From: Arthrobacter sp. E3
GTDB taxonomy: Bacteria > Actinomycetota > Actinomycetes > Actinomycetales > Micrococcaceae
Direction of reading: 5' to 3'
Assembly (NCBI RefSeq): GCF_017353415.1
Contig: NZ_JAFMPX010000001.1
Coordinates: forward strand, 1 to 64,000
Length of the DNA stretch: 64,000 nt
The translations under genes and the position numbers were made by a program. Of the stretch, positions 35,390-43,659 are shown piece by piece (position 1 is the stretch's first letter; each line of letters begins with the position of its first letter). The notes under the pieces were generated by a model. It saw nothing but the letters and a program-made list of their open reading frames with translations. It did no database searches and was not told where the DNA came from.

Positions 35390-36328
35390 ATGCTTGACGT
35401 CAAACGCCTGCGCCTGCTGCGTGAATTGCACCTCCGCGGCACACTGGCTGACGTTGCCGCCGTGCTGCAATACAGCCCCTCAGCCATCTCGCAACAGCTG
35501 GCTTTATTGGAGAAGGAAGTGGGCGTGCCACTCCTGCTGAAGGTGGGCCGCCGCGTGCAGCTGACACCCCAGGCAGAGATTCTCGTTACCCACACGGCGG
35601 AGCTGCTGGAAACCCTGGAGCGGGCCGAAGCCGCCATCGCCGCCTCGCTGACCATCGTCACCGGGACCGTGAAACTTGCCATGTTCCAGTCGGCGGCATT
35701 GGCGCTGCTGCCGAACCTGCTCACGGCCATGGCACAGAAGTATCCGGATGTTCGCATTGAAATGGTTCAGCGGGAACCCGAAGCTGCCCTGCATGAGACG
35801 TGGACGCGGGATTTTGATCTGGTCGTGGCCGAACAGTATCCCGGCCACGCAGCACCCATGCTCGCCGAGTTGGACAGGGTCACGTTGACCACCGACGCCA
35901 TTCGGCTCGCCGTCCCGTTCCACGAGGTGGCGGGCAGCATGAGCAGAATGCTTACCTCCCCCATCACGGTGTTGGAGGACACGGCACAGCTGCCATGGGT
36001 CATGGAACCGCGGGGCGCGGCGTCGCGCCACTGGGCCGAGCAACGATGCCGGCAGGCCGGCTTTGAACCCGACGTCCGTTTTGAAACGGCCGATCTGCAG
36101 GCCCAGATCCGGCTCATCGAGTCAGGCAACGCAGTGGGTCTGATGCCTGACCTGATGTGGACCGGACGCCAGCCTCACCTGAATCTCATCGACTTGCCCG
36201 GCCTGCCCCAACGCACGGTCTTCACCTCGGTCCGACGTGCCAGCCGCCGTCGACCCGCCCTTTTGGCCTGTCGGGAAATTTTGGAGCAGACGGCGCTGGA
36301 CCTGGCCGTCCCACCTTCCCGTCCATGA
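35390..36328 (+). CDS. LysR-family regulator, probable activator of putA
   Basis: A 312-residue LysR regulator. The winged helix-turn-helix covers about residues 1-60 (LRELHLRGTLADVAAVLQYS with PSAISQQLALLEKEVG), followed by a linker helix and a periplasmic-binding-like effector domain from about 90. Divergence from putA suggests that it controls proline catabolism, perhaps with proline as effector; this is inferred. ATG at 35390 has GGGAG eight bases upstream; a start at 35372 has none. Its TGA overlaps the next gene's ATG as ATGA. Confidence 0.9.
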   Translation: MLDVKRLRLLRELHLRGTLADVAAVLQYSPSAISQQLALLEKEVGVPLLLKVGRRVQLTPQAEILVTHTAELLETLERAEAAIAASLTIVTGTVKLAMFQSAALALLPNLLTAMAQKYPDVRIEMVQREPEAALHETWTRDFDLVVAEQYPGHAAPMLAELDRVTLTTDAIRLAVPFHEVAGSMSRMLTSPITVLEDTAQLPWVMEPRGAASRHWAEQRCRQAGFEPDVRFETADLQAQIRLIESGNAVGLMPDLMWTGRQPHLNLIDLPGLPQRTVFTSVRRASRRRPALLACREILEQTALDLAVPPSRP

Positions 36329-37557
36329 CCAAGTCACTGGCCGCCGTTCCAGCAGCGCTCTTTGCTGCGGGCCTGGTGCTGCTCGCTTCGGGCCTGCTGA
36401 CCCCTGCATCTGCAGTGGAGCTGGCCGCACGCACCGTGCCAATCCTCGTGTTCGTGGTGGCCATGACCATAGTGACGGGGCTGGCGGACTCCGCCGGGTT
36501 GTTCACAGTTGTCACTGCCAGGCTGGCCGGTGCGCGCCGCGCATCACGCCCCGGCACGACGCCGGCTGGCCGGGTCTGGTTGTTGTGGCTCCTGGTGGTG
36601 GCCCTTGCCACGGTAAGTACGGTGTTCCTGTCGCTGGACACGACGGCCGTGCTCGTCACCCCGGTGGTGGTCTCGCTGGCCCGGCACGCGCGGATCCCGC
36701 CGCTGCCGTTTGCGCTGACTACCGTGTGGCTGGCGAACACGGCATCCTTGCTGCTGCCGGTTTCCAACCTGACGAACTTGTTGGCGCAGCATCTTTTGGG
36801 TGTGTCGCCGTGGAGTTTTGCCCAGTTGCTGTGGGCCCCGGCTGTGGTGGGCGTCGCGGTTCCGGCCGTATTCCTGTGGCTGGTGTTTCGTGCCGAGCTG
36901 CGCGGGCGTTTTCCGCGCCCTGCCGTGCCCGAGGTCAAGGACAAGAGACTGCTGACCTTGAGCGCCGTCACAGTTGCCGTGCTCCTGCCGCTGCTGGTGT
37001 CCGGGCTGCCCGTCTGGATTCCGGCAAGCGTAGCGGCGGTGTTTTTGCTGGCCGTGTTCCTGCTCCGCCACGGCACGTCCCTGGTGTGGGGGACGGCGAA
37101 GGGTGCGGCGTGGGCAAAAGGGTGGCGCATGCTGCCCGTTCAGCCGCTGCTGCTGGCGATGGGTTTGTTCCTGATCATCCAAACGCTGCACGACCACGGC
37201 CTGGGCACCGTCCTCGCCCGCGCTTCCGGCAACGGCGAGGATTTCACCGCACTGCTCCAGCTGGCGGGCCTCGGCGCGCTGAGCGCAAATGCCGTCAACA
37301 ACCTGCCCGCCTATCTGGCACTTGAACCGGCAGCAGGCTCCCCGCTCCGCGTGGCGGCGCTGCTCATCGGAGTGAATCTCGGTCCGCTGGTGTCCCCGTG
37401 GGCGTCCCTGGCCACGTTGTTGTGGCACAGCCGCATGCGCGCCATGGGCATCAACATTTCGTGGCGCGGCTACATGCTGGCCGGGCTCGCCGTCGTCGTG
37501 GTTCTGCTACCGCTGTCAGTGTTGGCGCTGTGGCTTTCTGCCGGGATGCCCGGTTAG
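36325..37557 (+). CDS. ArsB/NhaD-like (IT superfamily) membrane transporter
   Basis: A 410-residue permease with about 11 hydrophobic segments. Sequences such as FLSLDTTAVLVTPVVVSLA and WLANTASLLLPVSNLTNLLA match the repeated Asp-Thr/Asn-Leu motif of ArsB and NhaD-type ion transporters, where two such half-sites line the pore; GALSANAVNNLPAYLAL is the second. Substrate may be arsenite, Na+ or a dicarboxylate. No arsR or arsC is nearby, so an arsenic role is not supported. The ATGA overlap with the LysR gene means that they are translated together. Confidence 0.82.
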   Translation: MTKSLAAVPAALFAAGLVLLASGLLTPASAVELAARTVPILVFVVAMTIVTGLADSAGLFTVVTARLAGARRASRPGTTPAGRVWLLWLLVVALATVSTVFLSLDTTAVLVTPVVVSLARHARIPPLPFALTTVWLANTASLLLPVSNLTNLLAQHLLGVSPWSFAQLLWAPAVVGVAVPAVFLWLVFRAELRGRFPRPAVPEVKDKRLLTLSAVTVAVLLPLLVSGLPVWIPASVAAVFLLAVFLLRHGTSLVWGTAKGAAWAKGWRMLPVQPLLLAMGLFLIIQTLHDHGLGTVLARASGNGEDFTALLQLAGLGALSANAVNNLPAYLALEPAAGSPLRVAALLIGVNLGPLVSPWASLATLLWHSRMRAMGINISWRGYMLAGLAVVVVLLPLSVLALWLSAGMPG

Positions 37558-37667
37558 TGCCGCCTGACTTCCCAGCAGGCGGCGCAGCTCTGTGGCCCAG
37601 TGCGCACCCGATCCGTTTCCGCCCGCCCTACTTTTAGGCTCCCAGCTGCGCGTGCGACCATGGTTCA

Positions 37668-38621
37668 ATGACCGCCACAGCTCTCACAGGCCAGACCCTG
37701 GTCTGGGACGCCGAAGGCCCCTATTCCCTTCAGCAGACGCTGGGCATCATCGGCCGCGGCCCCGCTGACAAGACCATCATGCTTGCGCCCGGCACGGCTT
37801 GGCTCGCTTTCAACACCCCAGAAGGCCCTGCCACGCTGGGCATCTCCCAGCGTGGCAGCGAACTGCATGCCCGCGCCTGCGGCCCCGGTGCGGAGCATGC
37901 CCTCACCGATGTCCCCAGGCTGCTCGGTGCGCACGACGACTGGTCCCATTTTGACTCCCCCGAGTTTGCAGCAACCCTCCCCCACCGTGTGCAGGAAGCA
38001 CGACGCCGTGCCCCGGCAGTGCGCCTGCCCTCCACCGGGCGCGTGGTTGATGCTCTGGTGCCAGCCATCCTGGAACAAAAGGTCACCTCACTGGAGGCAC
38101 GTCGCAGCTATGGCATCCTGCTGCAAAAGTTCGGCACCAAAGCGCCGGGAGTCGGAACCGATCCGGCGATCCCAGCCGATCTGATGGTGACCCCCACGCC
38201 TCGGCAGTGGGCGTCCATCCCCTCCTGGGCCTGGCACCAGGCAGGCGTTGGACCACAGCGTTCGGCAACGGTCATGCGCGTGGTGGGTTCGGCGTCGGGC
38301 TTGGAACGGCTGGCTAAGTTGCCAGCGGCAGAGGCAGCTGTAAAGATGCAAAGCATCCCGGGTGTTGGCGTGTGGACGGCCGCGGAAACCACTCAACGTA
38401 CGCATGGCGACGCCGACCAAGTGGCGGTGGGCGACTATCATCTGGCGGCCTATGTAGGCTGGGCACTGGCAGGGAAAGCCGTGGATGATCCGGGCATGCT
38501 GGAATTGCTCGAGCCGTGGCGCGGGCACCGGCAGCGCGTGGTGCGGATGCTGCAGCTGAGCGGATTCCGAAAGCCGAGCTTCGGACCGCGCATGACCATC
38601 CAGGACCACCGCCGCCACTGA
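37668..38621 (+). CDS. DNA-3-methyladenine glycosylase family protein (AlkA-like HhH-GPD)
   Basis: A 317-residue base-excision repair glycosylase of the HhH-GPD superfamily. The helix-hairpin-helix is at about 228-237 (SIPGVGVWTAAE) and the catalytic Asp is D256 in VAVGDYHLAAYV. Residues 125-160 (VDALVPAILEQKVTSLEARR) give the first helical domain; Q137 is typical of AlkA-like forms. It would remove alkylated bases such as 3-methyladenine. The N-terminal third matches the AlkA beta-domain region only loosely. ATG at 37668. No binding site is obvious. The gene is followed directly by a pseudogene. Confidence 0.85.
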   Translation: MTATALTGQTLVWDAEGPYSLQQTLGIIGRGPADKTIMLAPGTAWLAFNTPEGPATLGISQRGSELHARACGPGAEHALTDVPRLLGAHDDWSHFDSPEFAATLPHRVQEARRRAPAVRLPSTGRVVDALVPAILEQKVTSLEARRSYGILLQKFGTKAPGVGTDPAIPADLMVTPTPRQWASIPSWAWHQAGVGPQRSATVMRVVGSASGLERLAKLPAAEAAVKMQSIPGVGVWTAAETTQRTHGDADQVAVGDYHLAAYVGWALAGKAVDDPGMLELLEPWRGHRQRVVRMLQLSGFRKPSFGPRMTIQDHRRH

Positions 38622-38631
38622 GAAATCCAGT

Positions 38632-39183
38632 CCCGGAGCGTGGGGAGAGGTGCCTATTGCCGCGTGCACTAATCCCGAAGGCGCAAATTGGCCCTCATAT
38701 TACGGCATCGAAGCCCAATGGCCTTCAAACCTGTCACCTACTGTCGCGGGCGGCGATGCCAGCACCCTGAAGAACCCGGATTCCATCTGGCAGGCAATTC
38801 AGGACGGCAAACCAGTGGTAATTTCCACCACCGTCCCCGTTCGCGGTGAGGAAGGCCCGAAAAACTGCCTGGTGCCCACGCGTTCTTCGCCAAGGGGTTC
38901 GATGGGGACGGGAACCTTATTTTGGCCAATCCATGGGGCCTGCCCCAACCGGATGCGGTCATGAGCAAGGAACACCTCCTGCACCCATACCGGCGCCTAC
39001 AAGCTGCGGCAAGGCATCGGTTTCTCAGAACCGGAACTCCCGAACCGTCCACGGTCACGTTGACCGTCATCCAACTTCAAGGAACTGGAGCTCGGTGCGA
39101 CCACCGACTTCTACGGCTATTCCAACAAGATCACTTCAATTTGCAGTAACGAAATTCGTTTTGATCTGATCAGCTCGTCGTAA
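38632..39183 (+). pseudogene. Decayed calpain-like (C2) cysteine protease remnant
   Basis: The text reads as broken coding sequence. Frame A (38632-38868) gives GANWPSYYGIEAQW and SIWQAIQDGKPVVISTTV. A one-base shift then gives HAFFAKGFDGDGNLILANPW (38877 onward), where the His and the Asn in NPWG are the catalytic pair of calpain-like C2 proteases. After another shift back, frame A gives GAYKLRQGIGFSEPELPN, a TGA at 39061, then KELELGATTDFYGYSNKITS with a normal TAA at 39181. The Cys-containing N-terminal half is missing. Codon use in the open parts is normal, so decay is probably recent. It abuts the glycosylase gene. Confidence 0.65.
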
Positions 39184-39224
39184 CGGAATACGCTGGGCAC
39201 ATTCCCATCGCCTAGGCTGATCAC

Positions 39225-39503
39225 ATGAGCGAGATCATCAACCTACAGGCCACTTTCATCCCCAATGAGGGCGAATTCTTCCGTGTGAAGCTCGCCCTTG
39301 AGATTGCCATTGAGCAGGTCGTTGAAGAGGCCGGCTGCATCCAGTACGAAATCACCGAGGAATCGGAAGAGAAGATCGTATTGACCGAGCAGTGGGCCTC
39401 GGAAGCGGACCTTGACAAGCACGGCAAGGGCATCGCGGTGCAGGACCTGAACGAGTCCTTGAGCGCCTTGTTGGCCGAACCGGTCAAGCTGGAGCGTCGA
39501 TAA
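39225..39503 (+). CDS. ABM-domain putative monooxygenase
   Basis: A 92-residue antibiotic-biosynthesis-monooxygenase (ABM) fold protein. The typical ferredoxin-like pattern is visible: strand ATFIPNEG, helix EFFRVKLALEIAIEQV, EEAGCIQYEI and VLTEQWASEADLDKHGK. Members oxidise quinols or aromatic polyketides without cofactors. Length is standard. It stands alone between the pseudogene and the thioredoxin gene. ATG at 39225. Specific substrate unknown. Confidence 0.87.
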   Translation: MSEIINLQATFIPNEGEFFRVKLALEIAIEQVVEEAGCIQYEITEESEEKIVLTEQWASEADLDKHGKGIAVQDLNESLSALLAEPVKLERR

Positions 39504-39550
39504 CACCCGGTAATGGCGCTTTTCATTAGAGCACTTCAGGCATAAAAATA

Positions 39551-39591
39551 GTTGGAGATCATGGCGCCAGGGCGGTGTCATGATCTCCAAC
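39551..39591. terminator. Bidirectional hairpin between ABM and thioredoxin genes
   Basis: An 18-base stem with 16 of 18 pairs (gttggagatcatggcgcc) and a 5-base loop. It lies in the gap between two convergent genes. There is no strong T-run, but position and stem fit a shared terminator. Confidence 0.65.
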
Positions 39592-39611
39592 GGTGCAAGA
39601 CGGCGCCGATG

Positions 39612-40007
39612 TTACTTTGCGGCGTCGCCTTCGTCTGCCTTGGCGTCGCTGTCCTTGGCTGCCACAGCAGCATGGACCTCGGACATATCCAAGGCCTTGA
39701 CGGCGTCAATGACGGAATCAAGCTGCGTTCCATTCAAAGCACCGGGCTGGGCAAATACCAGCACCTTCTCCCTGAAGGCCATCAACGTGGGGATCGAGGT
39801 GATGTTGGCCTCGGCCGCGAGCTGCTGCTGGGCCTCGGTGTCCACCTTGGCGAACACTACGTCGTCGTGCTTCTCTGAAGCAGCCTCAAAAGTGGGCGCA
39901 AAACGTACGCAGGGCTGGCACCATGATGCCCAAAAATCTACGAATACAATGTCGTTGCCCTCGATGGTGGGACCAAAATTTTCTGTGGTGATTTCAACTG
40001 TAGCCAT
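39612..40007 (-). CDS. trxA: Thioredoxin
   Basis: A 131-residue thioredoxin with the active site W-C30-Q-P-C33, where Gln replaces the usual Gly, and cis-Pro in SIPTLMAF. It keeps the fold from VDFWASW to about residue 108, then has a charged Ala/Asp/Lys-rich tail of about 20 residues that is not part of the fold. It reduces protein disulfides with thioredoxin reductase in the cytoplasm. The CQPC variant should shift redox potential or partner choice. ATG at 40007. Confidence 0.93.
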   Translation of the reverse strand: MATVEITTENFGPTIEGNDIVFVDFWASWCQPCVRFAPTFEAASEKHDDVVFAKVDTEAQQQLAAEANITSIPTLMAFREKVLVFAQPGALNGTQLDSVIDAVKALDMSEVHAAVAAKDSDAKADEGDAAK

Positions 40008-40223
40008 GCTCCAACGGTACGGGATATGGCAGAACTTTGGCCGATATTTCGCTCACCGCGTGAGTGCGCGGGCCGCCATCCCCGTGGAAGGGACCATCGA
40101 GTTCACCGTGTTTTAGCAGGAAAGTCATAGGCAGTTCGCAGCCAGTTCACGTGGCGCACGCATACTTGCCTTGTTGACTAAGAACACAAGACACCAGCGA
40201 CGTCCGTCACACCAGGAGAAATC

Positions 40224-40466
40224 ATGACCCGCCCCACTCATAACCACACAGTCACCGCCCCCAGCGCCCATGAGGTCTGGCCTGTTCTGGCCAAGGATGA
40301 GCCTATTGCGCTAGTCAACGAGCGCGGCTGGCGCCTGTCCGGCCGCGTGGAGACATTGTCACGCGACCGCCAGTGCTTGTGGATTCAGCTAGACGCCGGC
40401 CTTGGGCGCCAGCTCATTCACCATCAGGACGGTTTTGTCCTGGAAGATGAACGGTCAGCTGGCTGA
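40224..40466 (+). CDS. Small conserved protein of unknown function
   Basis: An 80-residue basic/neutral protein without membrane segment or signal. It has ALVNERGWRLSGRVETLSRD and a C-terminal LGRQLIHHQDGFVLEDER, suggesting a small beta-rich (SH3-like) fold. I do not recognise the family. A strong AGGAGAAATC site precedes the ATG at 40224, and a terminator follows 20 bases after the stop, so it is a genuine monocistronic gene. It is divergent from the thioredoxin gene. Confidence 0.75.
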   Translation: MTRPTHNHTVTAPSAHEVWPVLAKDEPIALVNERGWRLSGRVETLSRDRQCLWIQLDAGLGRQLIHHQDGFVLEDERSAG

Positions 40467-40485
40467 CCGTCCTTGTCGAAATCTG

Positions 40486-40520
40486 ATTGTCCGACCCCTC
40501 TGGGATCGGACAATTTTTTG
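40486..40520 (+). terminator. Terminator after the 80-residue gene
   Basis: A stem of 9 perfect pairs (attgtccga/tcggacaat) extended by ccc/ggg is followed by tttttt. It lies 20 bases after the stop, before the convergent gene ending at 40542. Confidence 0.9.
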
Positions 40521-40541
40521 TTGCTGGAGTATTTGCTGGGA

Positions 40542-41213
40542 TCAGTTTTCGGGCCCGATCATGGAGACAAATTCCTTTGCCTCCGCCACGCCGATGTCGG
40601 CATGCTCGCGCAGCATGCGGGCTGCGCTCTCGTAGTCACCGGACAGGGCCAGTTCACGGATACGGCGGAAAATATCCTCGTTTAAGCGTGTGCTGGCCAC
40701 TTCGCGAATCTCTTCACCCTGGGAAACTATGGCCCGGTAACGGTAGGCATTGGTCACGGCCGCAGGTTTCTGCACCACCTCGGGAACTTCGCCGCCCGCT
40801 TCCGGTGTCGCGTTGATGATGTCCTCCACCGTCAGCATCTTCTCCCCTCCGGTTGGCTGCGCAGCCTCCGGGGTGGGCTGTGGGAACTGCGCCAATGCCG
40901 CCACTGCCGCCGCTGAATCTCCGAGTCCCAGGTGAGTGGCTTTGCGGTATTCCTTCACAGCATTGAGGACCTGGCGCTGGGCAATGTATGAGTACACCAA
41001 TTGGTGGGTTTCCGGGGTGAGCCGTGCACTGGCTTCTTCTGCGTCTTCACGAGAAATTTCCCGGCGCCTGCCACGACGGCGAGACTTGGGCGTCGAGCCA
41101 GCCTCCTGCACTGCATCTGCCGTGCTTCGGTTTCTCCTGCCCATAATCCCTGCTCCCACCACCACGACGATGACAACAACGAGCAGGATCAGTAGCGGCA
41201 CCAGATATTCCAT
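40542..41213 (-). CDS. Membrane-anchored protein with two ribosomal L7/L12-like segments
   Basis: A 223-residue protein with an N-terminal membrane helix (residues 4-24), a basic Arg/Lys stretch (27-50) and two copies of an L7/L12 C-terminal-domain-like pattern: TYIAQRQ-type helix with VLNAVKEYRKATHLGLGDSA (about 80-105) and ALSGDYESAARMLREHADIG followed by VAEAKEFVSMI (to the end). Pro/Ala/Glu-rich linkers join them. In ribosomes this fold recruits translation factors; the function here is unknown. ATG at 41213. It precedes tRNA-Tyr in position but has its own start. Confidence 0.7.
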   Translation of the reverse strand: MEYLVPLLILLVVVIVVVVGAGIMGRRNRSTADAVQEAGSTPKSRRRGRRREISREDAEEASARLTPETHQLVYSYIAQRQVLNAVKEYRKATHLGLGDSAAAVAALAQFPQPTPEAAQPTGGEKMLTVEDIINATPEAGGEVPEVVQKPAAVTNAYRYRAIVSQGEEIREVASTRLNEDIFRRIRELALSGDYESAARMLREHADIGVAEAKEFVSMIGPEN

Positions 41214-41300
41214 GCCTCAACTGTAGTTTGATTTGTTCAAGGTTTCCGGTGGCTGCCCAGATCCCGGGATTTGGCGACAATTGAGGTGGAGCCGGCTTTC

Positions 41301-41344
41301 AACAAAAAAACCCGGAACCTCTCGATTTCTCGCGAGGTCCGGGC
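41301..41344 (-). terminator. Terminator after tRNA-Tyr
   Basis: On the minus strand a GC-rich stem (cccggacctcgcg against cgagaggttccggg, one bulge) is followed by ttttttt. It is about 10 bases from the tRNA-Tyr 3' end. Confidence 0.88.
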
Positions 41345-41354
41345 TTTCCCATTT

Positions 41355-41439
41355 TGGTGGCAGATACTGGATTCGAACCAGTGAAGGCGTTGCCAGCTGA
41401 TTTACAGTCAGCCCCCTTTGGCCACTCGGGTAATCTGCC
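41355..41439 (-). tRNA. tRNA-Tyr (GTA anticodon)
   Basis: An 85-base gene including an encoded CCA. Acceptor GGCAGAT/ATCTGCC, anticodon arm CTGA-CT-GTA-AA-TCAG, a long class II variable arm (CTGGCAACGCCTT region) and T arm ACTGG-TTCGAAT-CCAGT. The discriminator is A. Long variable arm and GTA fix the identity. Confidence 0.96.
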
Positions 41440-41632
41440 ATGGCCACCAAACCCTGAACAACAGGTCCGGCTTTCGCCCCCAACAAGTGGAAGCAGTAAA
41501 ACAATACAAGGAAATCTGCCAAGAATCGAATCGAGAGCCATGAGTGACCAAAATTCGCCTCATAACCGGTGGATTGCCGGCCAGATTCCCGGCCAAAAAC
41601 GTCTCCTGCTGGTCATGGTCCCAGCCCGGCGC

Positions 41633-41992
41633 CTAGACATCGTTACGAATCCGCTTCACCAGCTGGTTTTCCAGGAATGCGGCCTGTTCGGGGGTGATTT
41701 GTTGCAATGCGACCGCCCTGGCCATGTCGTTCTGAACACCGGCAATGCGTGAAGTTGCAGAATTCGGCGGTGAGCCAATAATGCTGCCGGAATCAAGGCT
41801 CCCAGCCATGCCACCCGCCACAGCAGGCCCGCCCAGCACTGTCACGGCTGCTAAGGTCACGGCGGCGATTGCGGTTCCCACCGTTTTCCGCTTTAGCCGG
41901 TGCCGGGAGTTCGTGCCGCCGAGGGGAAGGACGCCGCCGTCGGGTGTTGCCAGCTCTGTGCCAGCGCGACCGGTACTTTCAGCCATTGTCAT
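41633..41992 (-). CDS. Exported or membrane-anchored small protein, unknown
   Basis: A 119-residue protein. The N-terminal 40 residues are hydrophilic, followed by a basic RHRLKRK and a hydrophobic segment (about 42-60) ending GGPAVAGG, like a signal peptide with a long n-region or a signal anchor. The remaining 55 residues are a soluble, probably helical tail ending AAFLENQLVKRIRNDV. I do not recognise it. ATG at 41992 has AGGAGG four bases upstream; an ATG at 41986 has slightly better spacing. It is divergent from yajQ. Confidence 0.65.
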   Translation of the reverse strand: MTMAESTGRAGTELATPDGGVLPLGGTNSRHRLKRKTVGTAIAAVTLAAVTVLGGPAVAGGMAGSLDSGSIIGSPPNSATSRIAGVQNDMARAVALQQITPEQAAFLENQLVKRIRNDV

Positions 41993-42178
41993 TGGTCCTC
42001 CTTGTGCGGTTGTTCCTACAACCACTACTATTCCCAGGACAAATGAGCGGTGGCCGCAGGAACCCTTGGAGGTCACTGTGAGCGGCTCGCCACCATCGAT
42101 TGCAAGCGCCGCAGGCTGGTGGCCAGCTAGGCTAGGAGGCAAATCATCCGCCCAAAATTCTAAGCATGTGGAGGAACC

Positions 42179-42667
42179 ATGGCTAGTGAGTCAACGTTCG
42201 ACGTCGTTAGTAAAGTGGACAAGCAAGAGGTCGCCAACGCCCTGCACCAGACCCAGAAGGAAGTAGCCCAGCGTTACGACTTCAAGGGCATCGGCGCGGA
42301 GATCGACTTCAGCGGCGAAAAGATCCTGCTCAAGGCCAACTCGGAAGAGCGTGTCATGGCTGTCATGGACGTTTTTGAGTCCAAGTTGATCAAGCGCGGC
42401 ATTTCCTTGAAGTCCTTGGACGCCGGGGAGCCGTTCGCCTCAGGCAAGGAGTACCGTCTGGAGGCATCCATCGTGGAAGGCATTGCCCAGGACGTTGCCA
42501 AGAAGATCAACAAGCTCATCCGCGACGAGGGGCCCAAGGGAGTCAAGTCCACCATCCAGGGCGACGAGCTGCGCGTGAGTTCCAAGAGCCGCGACGACCT
42601 GCAGGAAGTCATGTCCATGCTGCGCAAGTTCGAGGACGCTGATCTGCAGTTCGTGAACATGCGCTAG
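42179..42667 (+). CDS. yajQ: YajQ-family nucleotide-binding protein (UPF0234)
   Basis: A 162-residue protein of the YajQ family, built from two ferredoxin-like halves. MASESTFDVVSKVDKQEVAN, RYDFKG and the C-terminal DDLQEVMSMLRKFEDADLQ are family signatures. Some members bind cyclic di-GMP and regulate transcription (Xanthomonas); others bind RNA or nucleotides. No c-di-GMP enzyme is nearby, so the ligand here is open. ATG at 42179 with GGAGG upstream. A strong terminator follows. Confidence 0.94.
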   Translation: MASESTFDVVSKVDKQEVANALHQTQKEVAQRYDFKGIGAEIDFSGEKILLKANSEERVMAVMDVFESKLIKRGISLKSLDAGEPFASGKEYRLEASIVEGIAQDVAKKINKLIRDEGPKGVKSTIQGDELRVSSKSRDDLQEVMSMLRKFEDADLQFVNMR

Positions 42668-42711
42668 ACCAAACGATCAAAAGACAACAAAAGTCGCTCA
42701 TGTGACGAAAT

Positions 42712-42768
42712 TGCTGGCGTTGAATTCCCTATGAATTAGAGAGGAATTCAACGCCAGCATATTTTTTG
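42712..42768 (+). terminator. Terminator of yajQ
   Basis: A perfect 17-bp stem (tgctggcgttgaattcc) with a 14-base loop, followed by tattttttg. It is the strongest terminator in the window and lies 45 bases after the yajQ stop. Confidence 0.95.
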
Positions 42769-42843
42769 CCCTTGCCGGAAGCCTGAACGCGACATAGTCT
42801 TCCAATTGCGTGCATAAATCCCATTTCGTCGTCTGGAGCAACC

Positions 42844-43620
42844 ATGACCCTTCAGGGAATCCCTGCCGGAGCCCCGTGCTGGATTGATCTAATGACTTCA
42901 GATTTGGAGAAGTCCAAAGAGTTCTACACGGCTTTGTTCGGCTGGACCTACCTGGTGGGGGACGAGAAAAAGTACGCAGGCTACACCACGGCCTTCAAGG
43001 ACGGCCTGCTCGTTGCAGGTTTCATGCAATGCCGGGAGTACAGCAACGGCCACCCCGACCTGTGGACCACTTATCTGCGCGTGGACAACATCTTTGAGTC
43101 GCTGGAAGCCGCCAAGAATGCCGGCGCCATCGTCTACCTTGAGCCTCGGGAAATCCCTCAGCAGGGCAAAAGGGCCATCCTGGCTGATCCGGGCGGGGCC
43201 CCCACGGGGCTGTGGGAGTTGGGCGGCCACACCGGCTTCCAGGCGCATGAAGAAACTGGGGCCTCCGCCTGGCATGAGCTGCACAGCAAGGACTACGACG
43301 CCACCGTCCAGTTTTACGCGGAAGTCTTCGGCCTGAAAACCACCGTCATGAGCGATACCGCCGAGTTCCGCTACACGAATCTTGTCGACGGCGAAAGGGA
43401 GCTGGCTGGCATCATGGACGCCGCCGCGTACCTCCCGCACGAGGCTCCGTCCAGTTGGCATGTGTACTTCCAGACGGACGACGTCGACGCCGCCATTGCG
43501 AAGGCCCTCACCTTGGGTGCCACCGTGGTCAACGCCGCCGAGGATTCCCCCTACGGCCGGGTTGCCGGGCTCACCGACTGCACCGGGGCCCTGTTCAAGC
43601 TGGTCCAGCCATTCGCCTAA
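42844..43620 (+). CDS. Two-domain VOC-family protein
   Basis: A 258-residue protein with two vicinal-oxygen-chelate (glyoxalase/bleomycin-resistance) domains, about 8-125 and 135-255. Each starts with a strand, then K/D-YDATVQFYAEVFG-type helix and a substrate loop. Metal-binding acidic and His residues of glyoxalase I are only partly kept, so it may be a dioxygenase-like, lyase-like or binding protein. It resembles CFP32-like hydroxylase/glyoxalase proteins of actinobacteria. ATG at 42844. It stands alone. Confidence 0.87.
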   Translation: MTLQGIPAGAPCWIDLMTSDLEKSKEFYTALFGWTYLVGDEKKYAGYTTAFKDGLLVAGFMQCREYSNGHPDLWTTYLRVDNIFESLEAAKNAGAIVYLEPREIPQQGKRAILADPGGAPTGLWELGGHTGFQAHEETGASAWHELHSKDYDATVQFYAEVFGLKTTVMSDTAEFRYTNLVDGERELAGIMDAAAYLPHEAPSSWHVYFQTDDVDAAIAKALTLGATVVNAAEDSPYGRVAGLTDCTGALFKLVQPFA

Positions 43621-43659
43621 TAGCCGGGGAACCGCCCCCACCGTGCGCCGGTCCGGTAC

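Noticed and set aside
36325-37557. Arsenite efflux pump ArsB as part of an arsenic-resistance operon
   Set aside because: The permease family fits, but no arsR, arsC or arsA is nearby and the coupled regulator is LysR-type beside putA.
38650-38964. A 104-codon open frame taken as a small intact gene
   Set aside because: The protease-like reading changes frame at about 38870 and the frame's last third is meaningless, so it is part of a pseudogene.
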